NCBI RefSeq assembly: GCF_020166415.1
Contig: NZ_JAIQXV010000018.1
Location: 1-64,000 of the forward strand
From: Deinococcus multiflagellatus
Lineage (GTDB): Bacteria; Deinococcota; Deinococci; Deinococcales; Deinococcaceae
DNA length: 64,000 nt
Direction of reading: 5' to 3'
The stretch's first letter is position 1. Each line of letters starts with the position of its first letter. The position numbers and the translations under genes were made by a program. Shown here piece after piece: positions 29,320 through 40,187 of this stretch. The notes under the pieces are model-generated. The model was not told the DNA's origin. It did no database searches and was given only the letters and a program-made list of their open reading frames with translations.

Positions 29320-29514
29320 TCAGGAAATCATGCGGGGACGGTTCAGGGCCGCGTGCTGCATCAGAAGCAGAAAACCGGCGCTGTCGGCGGCAAGGCGGCC
29401 GGCGGCATGCAGGGCGCGCAGGGTCGGCAGGTGAAACCAGTTGCCCTGCTCATCCTGAATCAGGTCGCGGCGGGTGAAAGAAACTGCCTGTAAAGAGGTG
29501 CCGATGTCGTCCAT
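29320..29514 (-). CDS. Small uncharacterised protein
   Basis: Product of 64 residues ([20 protein letters not shown], then [20 protein letters not shown]). The ATG follows GGGAG by five bases. Upstream on its strand lie an AT-richer stretch and a CCCTCA / TGAGGG inverted repeat (29530-29549). No family recognised. It lies between a pseudogene and the aldo/keto reductase gene. Confidence 0.5.
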   Translation of the reverse strand: MDDIGTSLQAVSFTRRDLIQDEQGNWFHLPTLRALHAAGRLAADSAGFLLLMQHAALNRPRMIS

Positions 29515-29710
29515 ACGCACTCCCGCTCACCCTCAAGAAAACATGAGGGAATGTTTAAGTGCACTCAATGTTTCACACATCTTCTGTCTGATCTCTGACA
29601 GGGCTGGACAAGGCAGGCGCGCGCCCCGCCACAACTCTTTAGTTTCCCTTCAGCACAGGGCCCTAGGCGGGCCCAGCCGCAACGCGCACAATGCCGGCTG
29701 GAGGTTCCAC

Positions 29711-30601
29711 ATGACCGAAACGACTGCACCCGCCGCTGCCAGCGGCACCTTCAACATTGGCGGTGACCTGAGTGTGAACCGGCTGGGCTTCGGCGCCATG
29801 CGTGTCACCGGTGAGGGCGTGTGGGGCGATCCCACCGACCGCCGCGCGGCCCTGGACACCCTGCGGGCCCTGCCCGAACTGGGCGTGAACCTCATTGACA
29901 CCGCCGACAGCTACGGCCCGGCGGTCAGCGAGGAACTGCTGCGCGAGGCGCTGCACCCCTTTGACACCGTGGTGATCGCCACCAAGGCCGGCCTGACCCG
30001 CACCGGTCCCAATGTCTGGATTCCGCTGGGGCGCCCGGAGTACCTGAAGCAGCAGGCGCACCTCAGCTGCCGCCGCCTGGGCGTGGAACGCATTGACCTG
30101 TGGCAGCTGCACCGCATTGATGTCAGCGTGCCGCGTGACGAGCAGTTCGGCGCCATCAAGGAACTGATGGACGAGGGCATCATTCGTCACGCCGGCCTGT
30201 CTGAAGTCAGCGTGGAAGAAATCGAGGCGGCCCGCGCCGTGTTTCCGGTGGCCACCGTGCAGAACCTGTACAACCTCGTCAACCGCAAGAGTGAAGACGT
30301 GGTGGATTACTGCGAGCGCGAGGGCATTGGCTTTCTGCCGTGGTATCCGCTGGCCGCCGGTGGGCTGGCGCGGCCCGGCAGCGTGCTGAGCGACGTGGCG
30401 GGGCGGCTGGGAGCCACGCCGTCGCAGGTGGCGCTGGCCTGGGTGCTGCGGCGCAGCCCGGTGATGCTGCCCATTCCGGGCACGGGCAAGCGCAAGCACC
30501 TGGAAGAGAATGTGGCGGCGGCGCGGCTGAGCCTGTCGGATGAGGATTTCCGGGCGCTGGATCAGGTGGGGCGGGAGGAGTGGGCGAAGCAGGGGGGATA
30601 A
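29711..30601 (+). CDS. Aldo/keto reductase
   Basis: Product of 296 residues with the AKR barrel and tetrad: Asp and Tyr in [10 protein letters not shown], Lys in VVIATKAGL, His in LWQLHRID. The C-terminal [14 protein letters not shown] matches NADPH-binding AKRs. It likely reduces carbonyls with NADPH; the physiological substrate is unknown. ATG at 29711 follows GGAGG by six bases; the longer in-frame extension is unrelated. Confidence 0.92.
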   Translation: MTETTAPAAASGTFNIGGDLSVNRLGFGAMRVTGEGVWGDPTDRRAALDTLRALPELGVNLIDTADSYGPAVSEELLREALHPFDTVVIATKAGLTRTGPNVWIPLGRPEYLKQQAHLSCRRLGVERIDLWQLHRIDVSVPRDEQFGAIKELMDEGIIRHAGLSEVSVEEIEAARAVFPVATVQNLYNLVNRKSEDVVDYCEREGIGFLPWYPLAAGGLARPGSVLSDVAGRLGATPSQVALAWVLRRSPVMLPIPGTGKRKHLEENVAAARLSLSDEDFRALDQVGREEWAKQGG

Positions 30602-31157
30602 GGGCTTTCGTGTGGACGGCGGTGGGTGTTGGCCTGCTGCCGTTTTTTTGTGAAGGTGTCTGGGTTTGCCCCACCCCCCAGCCCCCTACCCCAGAGGGGC
30701 AGGGGGAGTTTTTCCGCTGCGCTCGGCAAACGTTGACTGGCGCGGTAGGGTTGTCTGGCTTCGCCCCGCGTTGTACGCCGTGGTCCGCCTCCGCCCATCG
30801 CCCCACGCCCGCGCGCTGCGCGCCAAAGAGCGAGTGAGCCTACGTCACCGAACCAAGATGAGCGAGGGGCCGCCCCCGAGCGGGTGGGGCCACGTTCGAC
30901 GGCTTCGTCTGGACCTGGGCGGTGGCGGGGCAAGGCGTCTTGGTGCGGCCCAGAAAGTTCTACTTTGAAAAGAGAAGGGGCGACGGCTCGCTTCTGGCGC
31001 GGCCTCTTTTCTGCTCAGGATAGGTAGTTCTTCGACAACTTCTCTGTGGGATGAAGGCAGACTTTTAGAGTTCCTGTTTGCCCATGAAGAACTCCCAGCT
31101 TTTTCCCAAGGTGGGGGGCAACTTTGCGCACGGTCTGGGCGGTGGGGGGACGGCAGA
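30602..31157. other. Repeat-like intergenic region
   Basis: These 556 bases hold the terminator at 30682-30713, a GAAAAGAG / CTCTTTTC inverted pair (30967-30974 and 31004-31011), and GC-rich sequence in which both strands show only low-complexity open frames. I see no supported gene. The content looks like dispersed intergenic repeats. Confidence 0.5.
30682..30713 (+). terminator. Terminator 3' of the aldo/keto reductase
   Basis: CCCCCT-A-CCCC (30682-30692) pairs with GGGG-C-AGGGGG (30696-30706) across an AGA loop with one mismatch, followed by AG and TTTTT. The stem sits inside a wider TTTGCC / GGCAAA pair, a form typical of repeated Deinococcus intergenic elements. Confidence 0.7.
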
Positions 31158-32237
31158 ATGCGCCGCATGACGTTTTCCGCTCCCCTGTTGCGCGCCGTGG
31201 TCACGGGCACGCCGCCCTGGTCGGCCCCGCAGAGTCAGGTGCGCGAGGCGGCGCGCACGCTGTTTCCGCGTATGGCGGCGCGGCCGGGCCTGCTCGAGGT
31301 GTTCGACAACGCGCAGATTGACACCCGGGCGCTGGCCCGGCCGCTGGAGTGGTACTTGTCGCCGCGCCCGTTCAGCGAGCGCAATGCCGCCTTTGTGGAA
31401 GAGGCCCGCGCGCTGAGCGTGCGGCTGGCGCGGCAGGCGCTGCAAGAGGCGCAGGTGGCCCCGGCCGAGGTGGACGCCGTGGTGCTGGTGAACACCAGTG
31501 GCATCAGTGCGCCCAGCCTGGACGCGCACGTCATCGAGGCGCTGGGCATCAGCCGCCACGCCGTCCGGTTGCCGGTGTGGGGGCTGGGGTGTGCAGGGGG
31601 AGCAGCTGGGCTGGCCCGCGCCGCCGATCTGGTCCGTGCAGGGTTCCGGCGGGTGCTGTTCGTCGCCGTGGAACTGTGTAGCCTGACCCTGCTGGCCGGT
31701 GACGAGTCCAAGAGCAATTTCGTGGGCACGGCGCTGTTTTCCGATGGTGGCGCGGCCCTGGTGCTCACCGCGCCGGATGTGCCGGGGCCGCCCTCTCTGG
31801 CCGAACTGTGCGGCGCGTTTTCCACCCTGATCGAAGACAGCGAGGACATCATGGGCTGGGACGTGGTGGATGACGGCCTGAAAGTGCGCTTCAGCCGCGA
31901 TATTCCGGCCCTGGTGCGCGGCATGATGGCGCAGAACGTGGCGCAGGCCCTGGCCGCCCACGGCTGGACGCGGCAGCAGGTGGGCACCTTTGTGATTCAC
32001 CCGGGCGGCGTGAAGGTGCTGGCCGCCTTTGAAGAGGCGCTGGCCCTGCCCGCCGGCACCCTGGACACCAGCCGCGCCGTGCTGCGCCGCTACGGCAACA
32101 TGAGCAGCGCCACGGTGCTGTTCGTGCTGGCCGAGGCGCTGCAGGCCCGCCCCCAGGGACAAGGTCTGCTGACCGCCATGGGCCCCGGCTTCAGCGCCGA
32201 ACACGTGCTGCTGCGCTTCCCGGCAACTGGGACTTAA
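31158..32237 (+). CDS. Type III polyketide synthase (chalcone synthase-like)
   Basis: Product of 359 residues with the complete type III PKS triad: Cys145 in [11 protein letters not shown], His281 in VIHPGG, Asn314 in [12 protein letters not shown]. Such homodimeric enzymes condense malonyl-CoA onto acyl-CoA starters to make pyrones, resorcinols or quinone precursors. Two ATG codons (31158 and 31167) are possible. No tailoring enzyme is adjacent, so the product cannot be deduced. Confidence 0.93.
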   Translation: MRRMTFSAPLLRAVVTGTPPWSAPQSQVREAARTLFPRMAARPGLLEVFDNAQIDTRALARPLEWYLSPRPFSERNAAFVEEARALSVRLARQALQEAQVAPAEVDAVVLVNTSGISAPSLDAHVIEALGISRHAVRLPVWGLGCAGGAAGLARAADLVRAGFRRVLFVAVELCSLTLLAGDESKSNFVGTALFSDGGAALVLTAPDVPGPPSLAELCGAFSTLIEDSEDIMGWDVVDDGLKVRFSRDIPALVRGMMAQNVAQALAAHGWTRQQVGTFVIHPGGVKVLAAFEEALALPAGTLDTSRAVLRRYGNMSSATVLFVLAEALQARPQGQGLLTAMGPGFSAEHVLLRFPATGT

Positions 32238-32247
32238 AAAGGAAAAG

Positions 32248-32278
32248 ACGCCGCCGGGGAACTTTGACCCGGCGGCGT
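32248..32278. terminator. Bidirectional terminator between convergent genes
   Basis: A perfect eleven-pair stem, ACGCCGCCGGG with its complement, surrounds a nine-base loop. The left flank is A-rich, so on the minus strand the stem is followed by CTTTTCCTTTTT, a good terminator for the small hydrophilic protein genes. On the plus strand the tail is poor. Confidence 0.7.
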
Positions 32279-32298
32279 GGTGTTGACTTGGCGCGTAC

Positions 32299-32487
32299 TT
32301 AACCGTTGTTCTCGCGGCGTTGGTCCTCGTCGCCTTCAGCCATGCTGTCGGCCACGTCGGGGTTGGCCAGCAGGCCGCCTTCTTCCTTGCTGTGGGCGGG
32401 GTCGGTGGTGCTGCTCAGCTGCTCCATCTGCGACACGCCAACGTTCGGTTCATCGGCCGGGGTGTGGCCGGGTTTGCCTTCGCCCAT
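32299..32487 (-). CDS. Tiny hydrophilic acidic protein
   Basis: Product of 62 residues, strongly hydrophilic and probably disordered (MGEGKPGHTPADEPNVG, then MAEGDEDQRRENNG), with no cysteine and few hydrophobics. ATG at 32487 follows AGGAGG by eight bases. It lies 28 bases after a similar small gene on the same strand. The composition resembles desiccation-associated hydrophilins, but no family is recognised. Confidence 0.65.
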   Translation of the reverse strand: MGEGKPGHTPADEPNVGVSQMEQLSSTTDPAHSKEEGGLLANPDVADSMAEGDEDQRRENNG

Positions 32488-32515
32488 CGGGGGACCTCCT
32501 GGGGGTGGGGGCGGC

Positions 32516-32686
32516 TTAGCGCCGGAGGTTCTGGGGTTGCGCACCGTCCAGTTCGCCCCGGACCTCCTGGGGGGTCTGGTCGGCCTGCCGGGCGTGTTCC
32601 TGCATGGTCTGGTCCTGCACGTCCTTGATGTCGCTCAGGTCGTCGGTGTCCTTGGTGCCGCCCTGGGGGTGAGATTTGTCCGTCAT
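32516..32686 (-). CDS. Tiny hydrophilic protein, upstream partner
   Basis: Product of 56 residues, charged and Gln/Asp-rich (MTDKSHPQGGTKDTDDLSDI, then QEHARQADQTPQEVRGELDG). ATG at 32686 follows AAGGAGG by ten bases. It likely forms a two-gene unit with the downstream small gene. No family recognised. Confidence 0.65.
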   Translation of the reverse strand: MTDKSHPQGGTKDTDDLSDIKDVQDQTMQEHARQADQTPQEVRGELDGAQPQNLRR

Positions 32687-32965
32687 GGGGTGCGCGCCTC
32701 CTTGTGGCCTGAAGTCTGTGGTAGTTCGCCTTCCAGCGTAGGCCCAGGGCATGAAGGTCAGCCCCCGCCCAGCTTCATCGAGGATTGGGCATTGGGCGGC
32801 AGGTGATGGGAGAGGGCAGGGCGCAAGTGCTGGGCCTGCCTCGCTGTCCCGGAGAGGATCTTCAGCGGTCGCACTGCACCTGCCCGCGCTAGCAGAACAA
32901 AAAGAAAGACCGCCGCTGCGCCAGGGTTCAGCGCAGCAGCGGCCTGGAAGGCGGGACTCTCCCCT

Positions 32966-34459
32966 TTACTGCCCCTGGCCCATCGAGAAGCCGGGCACGC
33001 CGTCAAAGGTGTAGAGGTGCTCGGTCTTGATGAAGTCCAGCCCGCTGTCCAGCAGGCCCGAGAGCAGCGCCACCACGTCGGCGTGGGTGACCTCCTGGCC
33101 TTCGGCGGCCAGGAAGCGGCAGCGCCAGTGGTCGGCGCGGCGGGTTTCCTGCTGGCCGCCGGGCCACACCTTCACGCCCCGGTTGGTGATCATGTTCAGG
33201 CGCAGGGCGCCGGTCGCGTGGGCCTGTAGCTTCTCGGCCAGAGCCTGGGGGTCGCGGTCGGCCTCGGCCCACTCGAAGAACACGTCGGTGCCCACCAGCG
33301 TCTTGGTCACGTCGCGCCGGCTGGGGGGGGCGGCGGGCAGGGCCAGCTGGCCGGGGCTGCGGCGGGCGGCGGGCAACTGCGCCGGCACCTGCCCCAGCCG
33401 CGCAATCACGGCGTCAGCAAATTCGCGGGTGCCCACCTTTTCCTTGGTGTGCTCGCCGGCAATGTCTGGGGTGTGAATGCCGTCTTCCAGGGTGCGCAGC
33501 CAGGCGTTCTGCACCTGTTCGGCCACCTCGTGCTGGCCCAGGTGCCCCAGCATCATCACAGCCGCTTGCAGCAGTCCGCCGGGGTTGGCGAGGTTTTGCC
33601 CGGCAATGTCGGGCGCGCTGCCGTGAATGGCTTCAAACAGCGCGAAGCTGGGCCCAATGTTGGCGCTGCCCGCCAGCCCCACGGAGCCGGTGATCTCGGC
33701 GGCCACGTCGCTGATGATGTCGCCGTAGAGGTTCAGGGTCACGATCACGTCGTAGCGCTCGGGGCGGGTGGCCAGGCGCGCGGTGCCGATGTCAATGATC
33801 TGGTGTTCCTGGGCGATGTCCGGGTACTCGGCGCCAATCTCGCGGTAGACCTCGTGAAACAGGCCGTCCGTCAGCTTCATGATGTTGTCCTTGCTCAGGG
33901 CCGTGACCTTCTTGCGGCCGTGGGCGCGGGCATATTCAAAGGCGTAGCGCACAATGCGCTCGCAGCCCTCGCGGGTGACCAGTTTCAGGCACTGCACCAC
34001 CTCGCGGGTCTGGCGGTGCTCAATGCCGGCGTACAGGTCTTCTTCGTTCTCGCGGATGATCACCACATCGGTCTGCGGGTGCAGCGTGGGCACAAAGGGC
34101 GCGTACGCGCGGCAGGGGCGCACGTTGGCGTACAGGCCCAGCGTCTTGCGCAGGGTCACGTTCAGGCTCTTGTAGCCGCCGCCCTGCGGGGTGGTGATGG
34201 GTGCTTTCAGCAGCACGCCCGCCGCGCGCAGGGTGTCCCAGGTGTCGGGGGTAAAGCCGCTGGTGTGGCCTTCTTTGTACACCGCCTCGCCCACGCGGAT
34301 GGGCACGGGCTGAATGCGCGCGCCCGCCGCCGAGAGCACGCGCAGGGTGGCGTCCATGATTTCCGGGCCAATACCGTCGCCGTGGGCAACAGCCACGGGC
34401 ACAAGCGCGGTGTGGTCGGTGGGGGCGGAGTGGTGGGAATCAAGCGTGGCCTGCATCAT
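32966..34459 (-). CDS. icd: NADP-dependent isocitrate dehydrogenase, Thermus type
   Basis: Product of 497 residues. Residues 20-360 form the isocitrate/isopropylmalate dehydrogenase fold (VAHGDGIGPEIMD, SLNVTLRKTLGLYANVRPC, IIRENEEDLYAGIEHR, TLNLYGDIISDVAAE, AIHGSAPDIAGQNLANPGG). The last 130 residues are an extra domain, as in the Thermus enzyme of about 496 residues. It makes 2-oxoglutarate and NADPH in the TCA cycle. ATG at 34459 follows GGAGGC. It is divergent from a small regulator gene, and aconitase is encoded nearby. Confidence 0.93.
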   Translation of the reverse strand: MMQATLDSHHSAPTDHTALVPVAVAHGDGIGPEIMDATLRVLSAAGARIQPVPIRVGEAVYKEGHTSGFTPDTWDTLRAAGVLLKAPITTPQGGGYKSLNVTLRKTLGLYANVRPCRAYAPFVPTLHPQTDVVIIRENEEDLYAGIEHRQTREVVQCLKLVTREGCERIVRYAFEYARAHGRKKVTALSKDNIMKLTDGLFHEVYREIGAEYPDIAQEHQIIDIGTARLATRPERYDVIVTLNLYGDIISDVAAEITGSVGLAGSANIGPSFALFEAIHGSAPDIAGQNLANPGGLLQAAVMMLGHLGQHEVAEQVQNAWLRTLEDGIHTPDIAGEHTKEKVGTREFADAVIARLGQVPAQLPAARRSPGQLALPAAPPSRRDVTKTLVGTDVFFEWAEADRDPQALAEKLQAHATGALRLNMITNRGVKVWPGGQQETRRADHWRCRFLAAEGQEVTHADVVALLSGLLDSGLDFIKTEHLYTFDGVPGFSMGQGQ

Positions 34460-34490
34460 GGGGTGCCTCCGGGTCATGCGAAACTTAATA

Positions 34491-34517
34491 CACGAAAATG
34501 ATGTCGCATGTTTCGTG
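34491..34517. promoter_or_regulatory. Inverted repeat in the icd/regulator divergent region
   Basis: CACGAAA at 34491-34497 is repeated inverted as TTTCGTG at 34511-34517, arms about 20 bases centre to centre. It lies between the two divergent starts and overlaps where both promoters should be, so it is a candidate operator for the adjacent winged-helix protein. Binding is inference. Confidence 0.4.
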
Positions 34518-34534
34518 CTAGTGTCAAGGCCCCT

Positions 34535-34819
34535 ATGGCCGCGCCTGTCCCTGCCCCCTGGACCTTCCTGACCAACCACACCCATGTGCTGCTGTGCCTG
34601 GACCGCTTTCCTGGCGACACCCTGCGCGAGGTGGCGGCCCGCGTGGGCATTACGGAACGGGCGGTGCAGCGCATCGTGCGCGATCTGGAAGAGGCCGGGG
34701 TGGTGAGCCGCGAGCGCCAGGGGCGGCGCAACACCTACCGCATTCAGCACGCGGCGGCGCTGAGGCACCCCCTGGAGGCGCACCACACGGTTGGGGAGTT
34801 GCTGACTTCGCTGGGGTAG
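34535..34819 (+). CDS. Small winged-helix transcriptional regulator
   Basis: Product of 94 residues comprising one winged helix: [18 protein letters not shown], then [42 protein letters not shown]. It is the MarR/ArsR-like stand-alone type. ATG at 34535 has AAGG five bases upstream and matches how relatives begin; an in-frame ATG at 34508 would lie inside the inverted repeat. It is divergent from icd, so control of icd or itself is plausible. Confidence 0.82.
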   Translation: MAAPVPAPWTFLTNHTHVLLCLDRFPGDTLREVAARVGITERAVQRIVRDLEEAGVVSRERQGRRNTYRIQHAAALRHPLEAHHTVGELLTSLG

Positions 34820-34929
34820 AGGCTGAACGCCGTCTGCTCTGGGCGCCCGCCCCCACCGCCGGCAAAGACCGGGCCCCAGGTGAAAAACCCGGGGCCGGTG
34901 GTTTTGGAACAGGAATTCGCTTTCCCGCT

Positions 34930-35760
34930 CTACCCTTTGACTTCGGCCACCAGATTCAGCACGGCGCGTTTCAGATTGCCCGCTTCCGGTCCCTCGGCCA
35001 GCACTTCGCCGGTCCCCCCGTCCATCACGCGGGCCTGCACGCGGGGCTGTTCGCCGGGTTCCACCACGATTTCCAGCCGCTGCCCCGGGCCCAGGGCCTG
35101 CGCGGCATAGTTCAGGCACCACTCGGCCCAGTTGACCTTCTCGGGCTGCGGCGCGTTGGCCTTGGCCTCCTGCTTTTCGCGGTAGGCCTGGGTTTTCTGC
35201 TCGGCCTGGGTGCGCGCCACCTCGTAGCGCTGGGGCACGCTGAGGGACTCAAAGGGCACCTCGTCGCCGCTGTCGGGGTGGTACACGGTGGTCTCGGGCG
35301 CCAGCTTTTTCACCACCCCGGCCATGATCCGCAGTTCGGCGGCCGGCGGCGCGTCCTCCCATGGGGCGGTTTCGCTCGCGGCCTCAACCAGCCGCGCCAC
35401 CACCCGCTGCTGCTCGGGTTCCAGCTCGGTCACGATATTTGCGGCGGCCTTCATGGCGCGCGCCTGCCGTTCGTTCTGCGGCTGCACGCCGATGGGTGAG
35501 AGGACCTTCGCCACGTTCGCGGCGTCGATCAGGCGCCCGGCCTGCGGCAGGCTAAAGCCCCAGCGCTCCTGCAGGTACGATTCAAAGCTCTCGTGGGTGG
35601 CGCGGTAAAAGGCGTTGTCGCGGATGTCACTTAGCGCCTGCCCGGTGCGCTGAAAGTCGCGCAGGCCGTCGCGCACAGTCTGTTCCAGGGCCTTTAAGCG
35701 GGCCGATTCGTGGGGCTCCAGGGCACCGGAGCCAGGGGTGGGGGAGAGGGTGGGGGCCAT
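34930..35760 (-). CDS. Uncharacterised protein with phage/plasmid-type helical domain
   Basis: Product of 276 residues. Residues 30-80 (LRDFQRTGQALSDIRDNAFY, then ESFESYLQERWGFSLPQAGRLIDAA) match a helical segment seen in plasmid and phage ParB-like or DUF3102-type proteins. The middle is a charged helix, and the C-terminal 60 residues look like a separate small domain (GQRLEIVVEPGEQPRV). Residues 180-215 are coiled-coil-like. ATG at 35760 is preferred, with a GTG directly before it. Function unknown; it sits alone, divergent from acnA. Confidence 0.7.
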   Translation of the reverse strand: MAPTLSPTPGSGALEPHESARLKALEQTVRDGLRDFQRTGQALSDIRDNAFYRATHESFESYLQERWGFSLPQAGRLIDAANVAKVLSPIGVQPQNERQARAMKAAANIVTELEPEQQRVVARLVEAASETAPWEDAPPAAELRIMAGVVKKLAPETTVYHPDSGDEVPFESLSVPQRYEVARTQAEQKTQAYREKQEAKANAPQPEKVNWAEWCLNYAAQALGPGQRLEIVVEPGEQPRVQARVMDGGTGEVLAEGPEAGNLKRAVLNLVAEVKG

Positions 35761-35861
35761 CACGCCCACTCTGCCACACCTGCTCTGTCGTCCCCAAGGT
35801 GGTAACAAATTGCGGGGGTCGCGTGCCTGTTCCGGTAACGCCCGCCCACACGCCCAACATT

Positions 35862-35867
35862 TATGAT
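35862..35867 (+). promoter_or_regulatory. Putative acnA -10 box
   Basis: TATGAT lies 38 bases before the acnA ATG, leaving room for the AAGGAGG site in between. The -35 is not obvious. Confidence 0.5.
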
Positions 35868-35905
35868 GAATGGACCGCCCCCCGGGGCAAGGAGGAACCA
35901 CACTC

Positions 35906-38617
<2,712 letters not shown>

Positions 38618-38632
38618 GCCCCTTCAGCATGA

Positions 38633-38660
38633 CCCCCCTCCCATTGCGGAGGGGGTTTTT
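38633..38660 (+). terminator. Intrinsic terminator of acnA
   Basis: An eight-pair stem, CCCCCTCC with GGAGGGGG (38634-38641 and 38648-38655), six-base loop, five T. Clear intrinsic terminator. Confidence 0.92.
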
Positions 38661-38688
38661 CATTTGCCGTCCAGACGCTCAGGCAGCT

Positions 38689-38967
38689 TTAGATGGGATG
38701 CTGGCGGCGCCACTCAAGCAAGCCGCCCTGTTCCAGTCGCTGCTGCACCTCTGCCATTCTCGCCGTGTCGCTGAGGTCAAAGGTCGAGATGCCGCAGAGT
38801 TCGTTGTAAAGCCAATAATAATCAAGTCCAGACGCTTGGCTGACATTCGAAGCCAGAGTACGGTCCGAAGCGTCCTCGTAGAGGGCAGCGAGGACATAGT
38901 GGAGATTTGCCCTGAGTTCGTCTGCGGAAAAGGACTGCTTGAGGATGTCCGCTAGTTCAAGTGTCAT
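38689..38967 (-). CDS. Small helical protein downstream of a Uma2 gene
   Basis: Product of 92 residues, predicted mostly helical (LELADILKQSFSADELRANL, then YYWLYNELCGISTFDLSDTA, ending in a charged helix). No family recognised. ATG at 38967 has AAGGGG seven bases upstream, and only 13 bases separate it from the Uma2 gene before it, so it is likely cotranscribed with that gene. An in-frame ATG at 38999 is less likely. Confidence 0.65.
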   Translation of the reverse strand: MTLELADILKQSFSADELRANLHYVLAALYEDASDRTLASNVSQASGLDYYWLYNELCGISTFDLSDTARMAEVQQRLEQGGLLEWRRQHPI

Positions 38968-38980
38968 GTCAGAACCCCTT

Positions 38981-39526
38981 TCAAAACGTGACGCCTTCAT
39001 AAATGAGTTCCAACATGAGTTCGACTGGGGGGCACGGCAACTGTATACGCTCCGCCACAACCTCAAAAACCCAGCCTTCCGGGGTGCGGCGGTAGAGGGC
39101 AGCGGCCCGCCGGGCACTGTCCACCATCAGGTAAGCCTGCAAGGAAGGCAACTCGCGGTAGCGCTCTGCCTTGTAATTCTGATCCGCCGCGCGGGTGCTC
39201 TCGCTGAGCACCTCCACGATCAGGCAGGGGGCGGTTTCGGTGTACTCGTCCTCGCCCGGTGGGCCGCAACTCACCACCAGATCAGGGTAGTGGTAACGGG
39301 TGGGGGTGACGCGCACCTTCATGTCGCTCTGGAAGACCTGGCACCCCGCCCGGCGCGCGGGGCCGTGCAGCGCCACATGAAGATTACTGGTGATGATGTT
39401 ATGCGCCCGGCTGGCCCCCGCCTGCGCGTACACGAAGCCGTCAATGTACTCATGCCGTGTGGGACTGTCCCGCTCGGCGCGCAGATAGTCCTCCAAAGAC
39501 ACGAGCTTGAAGGCGGCATCGGTCAT
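38981..39526 (-). CDS. Uma2-family putative endonuclease, copy 1
   Basis: Product of 181 residues of the Uma2 (DUF820) family, a PD-(D/E)XK nuclease-like fold. Visible: LEDYLRAERDSPTRHEYIDG, the metal-site PDLVVSC, and LIVEVLSESTRAADQNYKAERY with the E-x-L and trailing Lys. No phenotype is established for most members. TACACT lies exactly six bases before the ATG, so the mRNA is probably leaderless. It shares YIDGFVYAQAGASR with the next copy, marking recent duplication. Confidence 0.85.
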   Translation of the reverse strand: MTDAAFKLVSLEDYLRAERDSPTRHEYIDGFVYAQAGASRAHNIITSNLHVALHGPARRAGCQVFQSDMKVRVTPTRYHYPDLVVSCGPPGEDEYTETAPCLIVEVLSESTRAADQNYKAERYRELPSLQAYLMVDSARRAAALYRRTPEGWVFEVVAERIQLPCPPVELMLELIYEGVTF

Positions 39527-39532
39527 GGGAAC

Positions 39533-39538
39533 AGTGTA
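39533..39538 (-). promoter_or_regulatory. Leaderless -10 box, Uma2 copy 1
   Basis: On the minus strand TACACT is followed by GTTCCC and the ATG at 39526. The same hexamer at the same distance precedes both other Uma2 copies. Confidence 0.65.
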
Positions 39539-39600
39539 GACCTGCGCCCCAGGTCAGACCGTCACAGGTTCACGCCGGGTAGGGTGAACTTTGACCCGCC

Positions 39601-40152
39601 TTAAAGCCCCACGTACCGGTAAATATCATCCACGTTCAGCGAGACACCCAGGCAGGGCAGGTCCACGCTGGTGTCAATGACATCTAACTGCCATTCAGCC
39701 CCAACCCGGCGGTGGAACTCCACGCCGCGCGCTTCGCTGTCCACCAAGAGGTACCCCTGCAGGCTGTCCAGGCGGCGGTAATCGCTGGCCTTGAACGACT
39801 CGTCCACGGCGCGGGTGCTGGCGCTCAGGATTTCGACGATCAGGCAGGGCGTGGTCTCGACCTCGCCCACCAGGTTGGAGTCGCACACCACCACGAGGTC
39901 GGGCAGGTAGTACCGGGGGCGGCCGTCACGGTAGACGCGCACCTTCTGATCGCTGGCGTACGACCAGCAGCGGCCATCGGCGGTGGCGGGCAGCAGGACA
40001 CGCTGAATGTTGCTGGCAATCTGGTTGTGGGGACGGCTGGCCCCGGCCTGGGCGTACACGAAGCCGTCCACGAACTCCCATTTGCCCTCGCGGGGCCCGT
40101 CCCAGCGCAGGTATTCCTCCTCAGTCATGGTGCGGAAGGCGGGCTCCGTCAT
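39601..40152 (-). CDS. Uma2-family putative endonuclease, copy 2
   Basis: Product of 183 residues with the same family motifs (MTEEEYLRWDGPREGKWEFV, FVYAQAGASRPHNQIASN, LPDLVVVCDS, LIVEILSASTRAVDESFKA). The start at 40152 is set by the TACACT box six bases before it; the ATG two codons upstream would lie inside the region where transcription should start. It is separated from copy 1 by 74 bases. Confidence 0.85.
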   Translation of the reverse strand: MTEPAFRTMTEEEYLRWDGPREGKWEFVDGFVYAQAGASRPHNQIASNIQRVLLPATADGRCWSYASDQKVRVYRDGRPRYYLPDLVVVCDSNLVGEVETTPCLIVEILSASTRAVDESFKASDYRRLDSLQGYLLVDSEARGVEFHRRVGAEWQLDVIDTSVDLPCLGVSLNVDDIYRYVGL

Positions 40153-40158
40153 GGGCAC

Positions 40159-40164
40159 AGTGTA
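40159..40164 (-). promoter_or_regulatory. Leaderless -10 box, Uma2 copy 2
   Basis: TACACT, then GTGCCC and the ATG at 40152 on the minus strand. This is what decides the start codon of copy 2. Confidence 0.65.
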
Positions 40165-40187
40165 GGTTGTGGCCGCACCTTCAACCG

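Noticed and set aside
29474..29710. 79-codon N-terminal extension of the aldo/keto reductase
   Set aside because: It is unrelated to AKR proteins, overlaps a minus-strand small gene, and the ATG at 29711 has GGAGG at good spacing.
30562..31210. Minus-strand frames between the reductase and polyketide synthase genes
   Set aside because: They translate intergenic hairpin repeats into phrases such as LPLPLWGRGLGGGA, which are typical of repeat DNA rather than of proteins.
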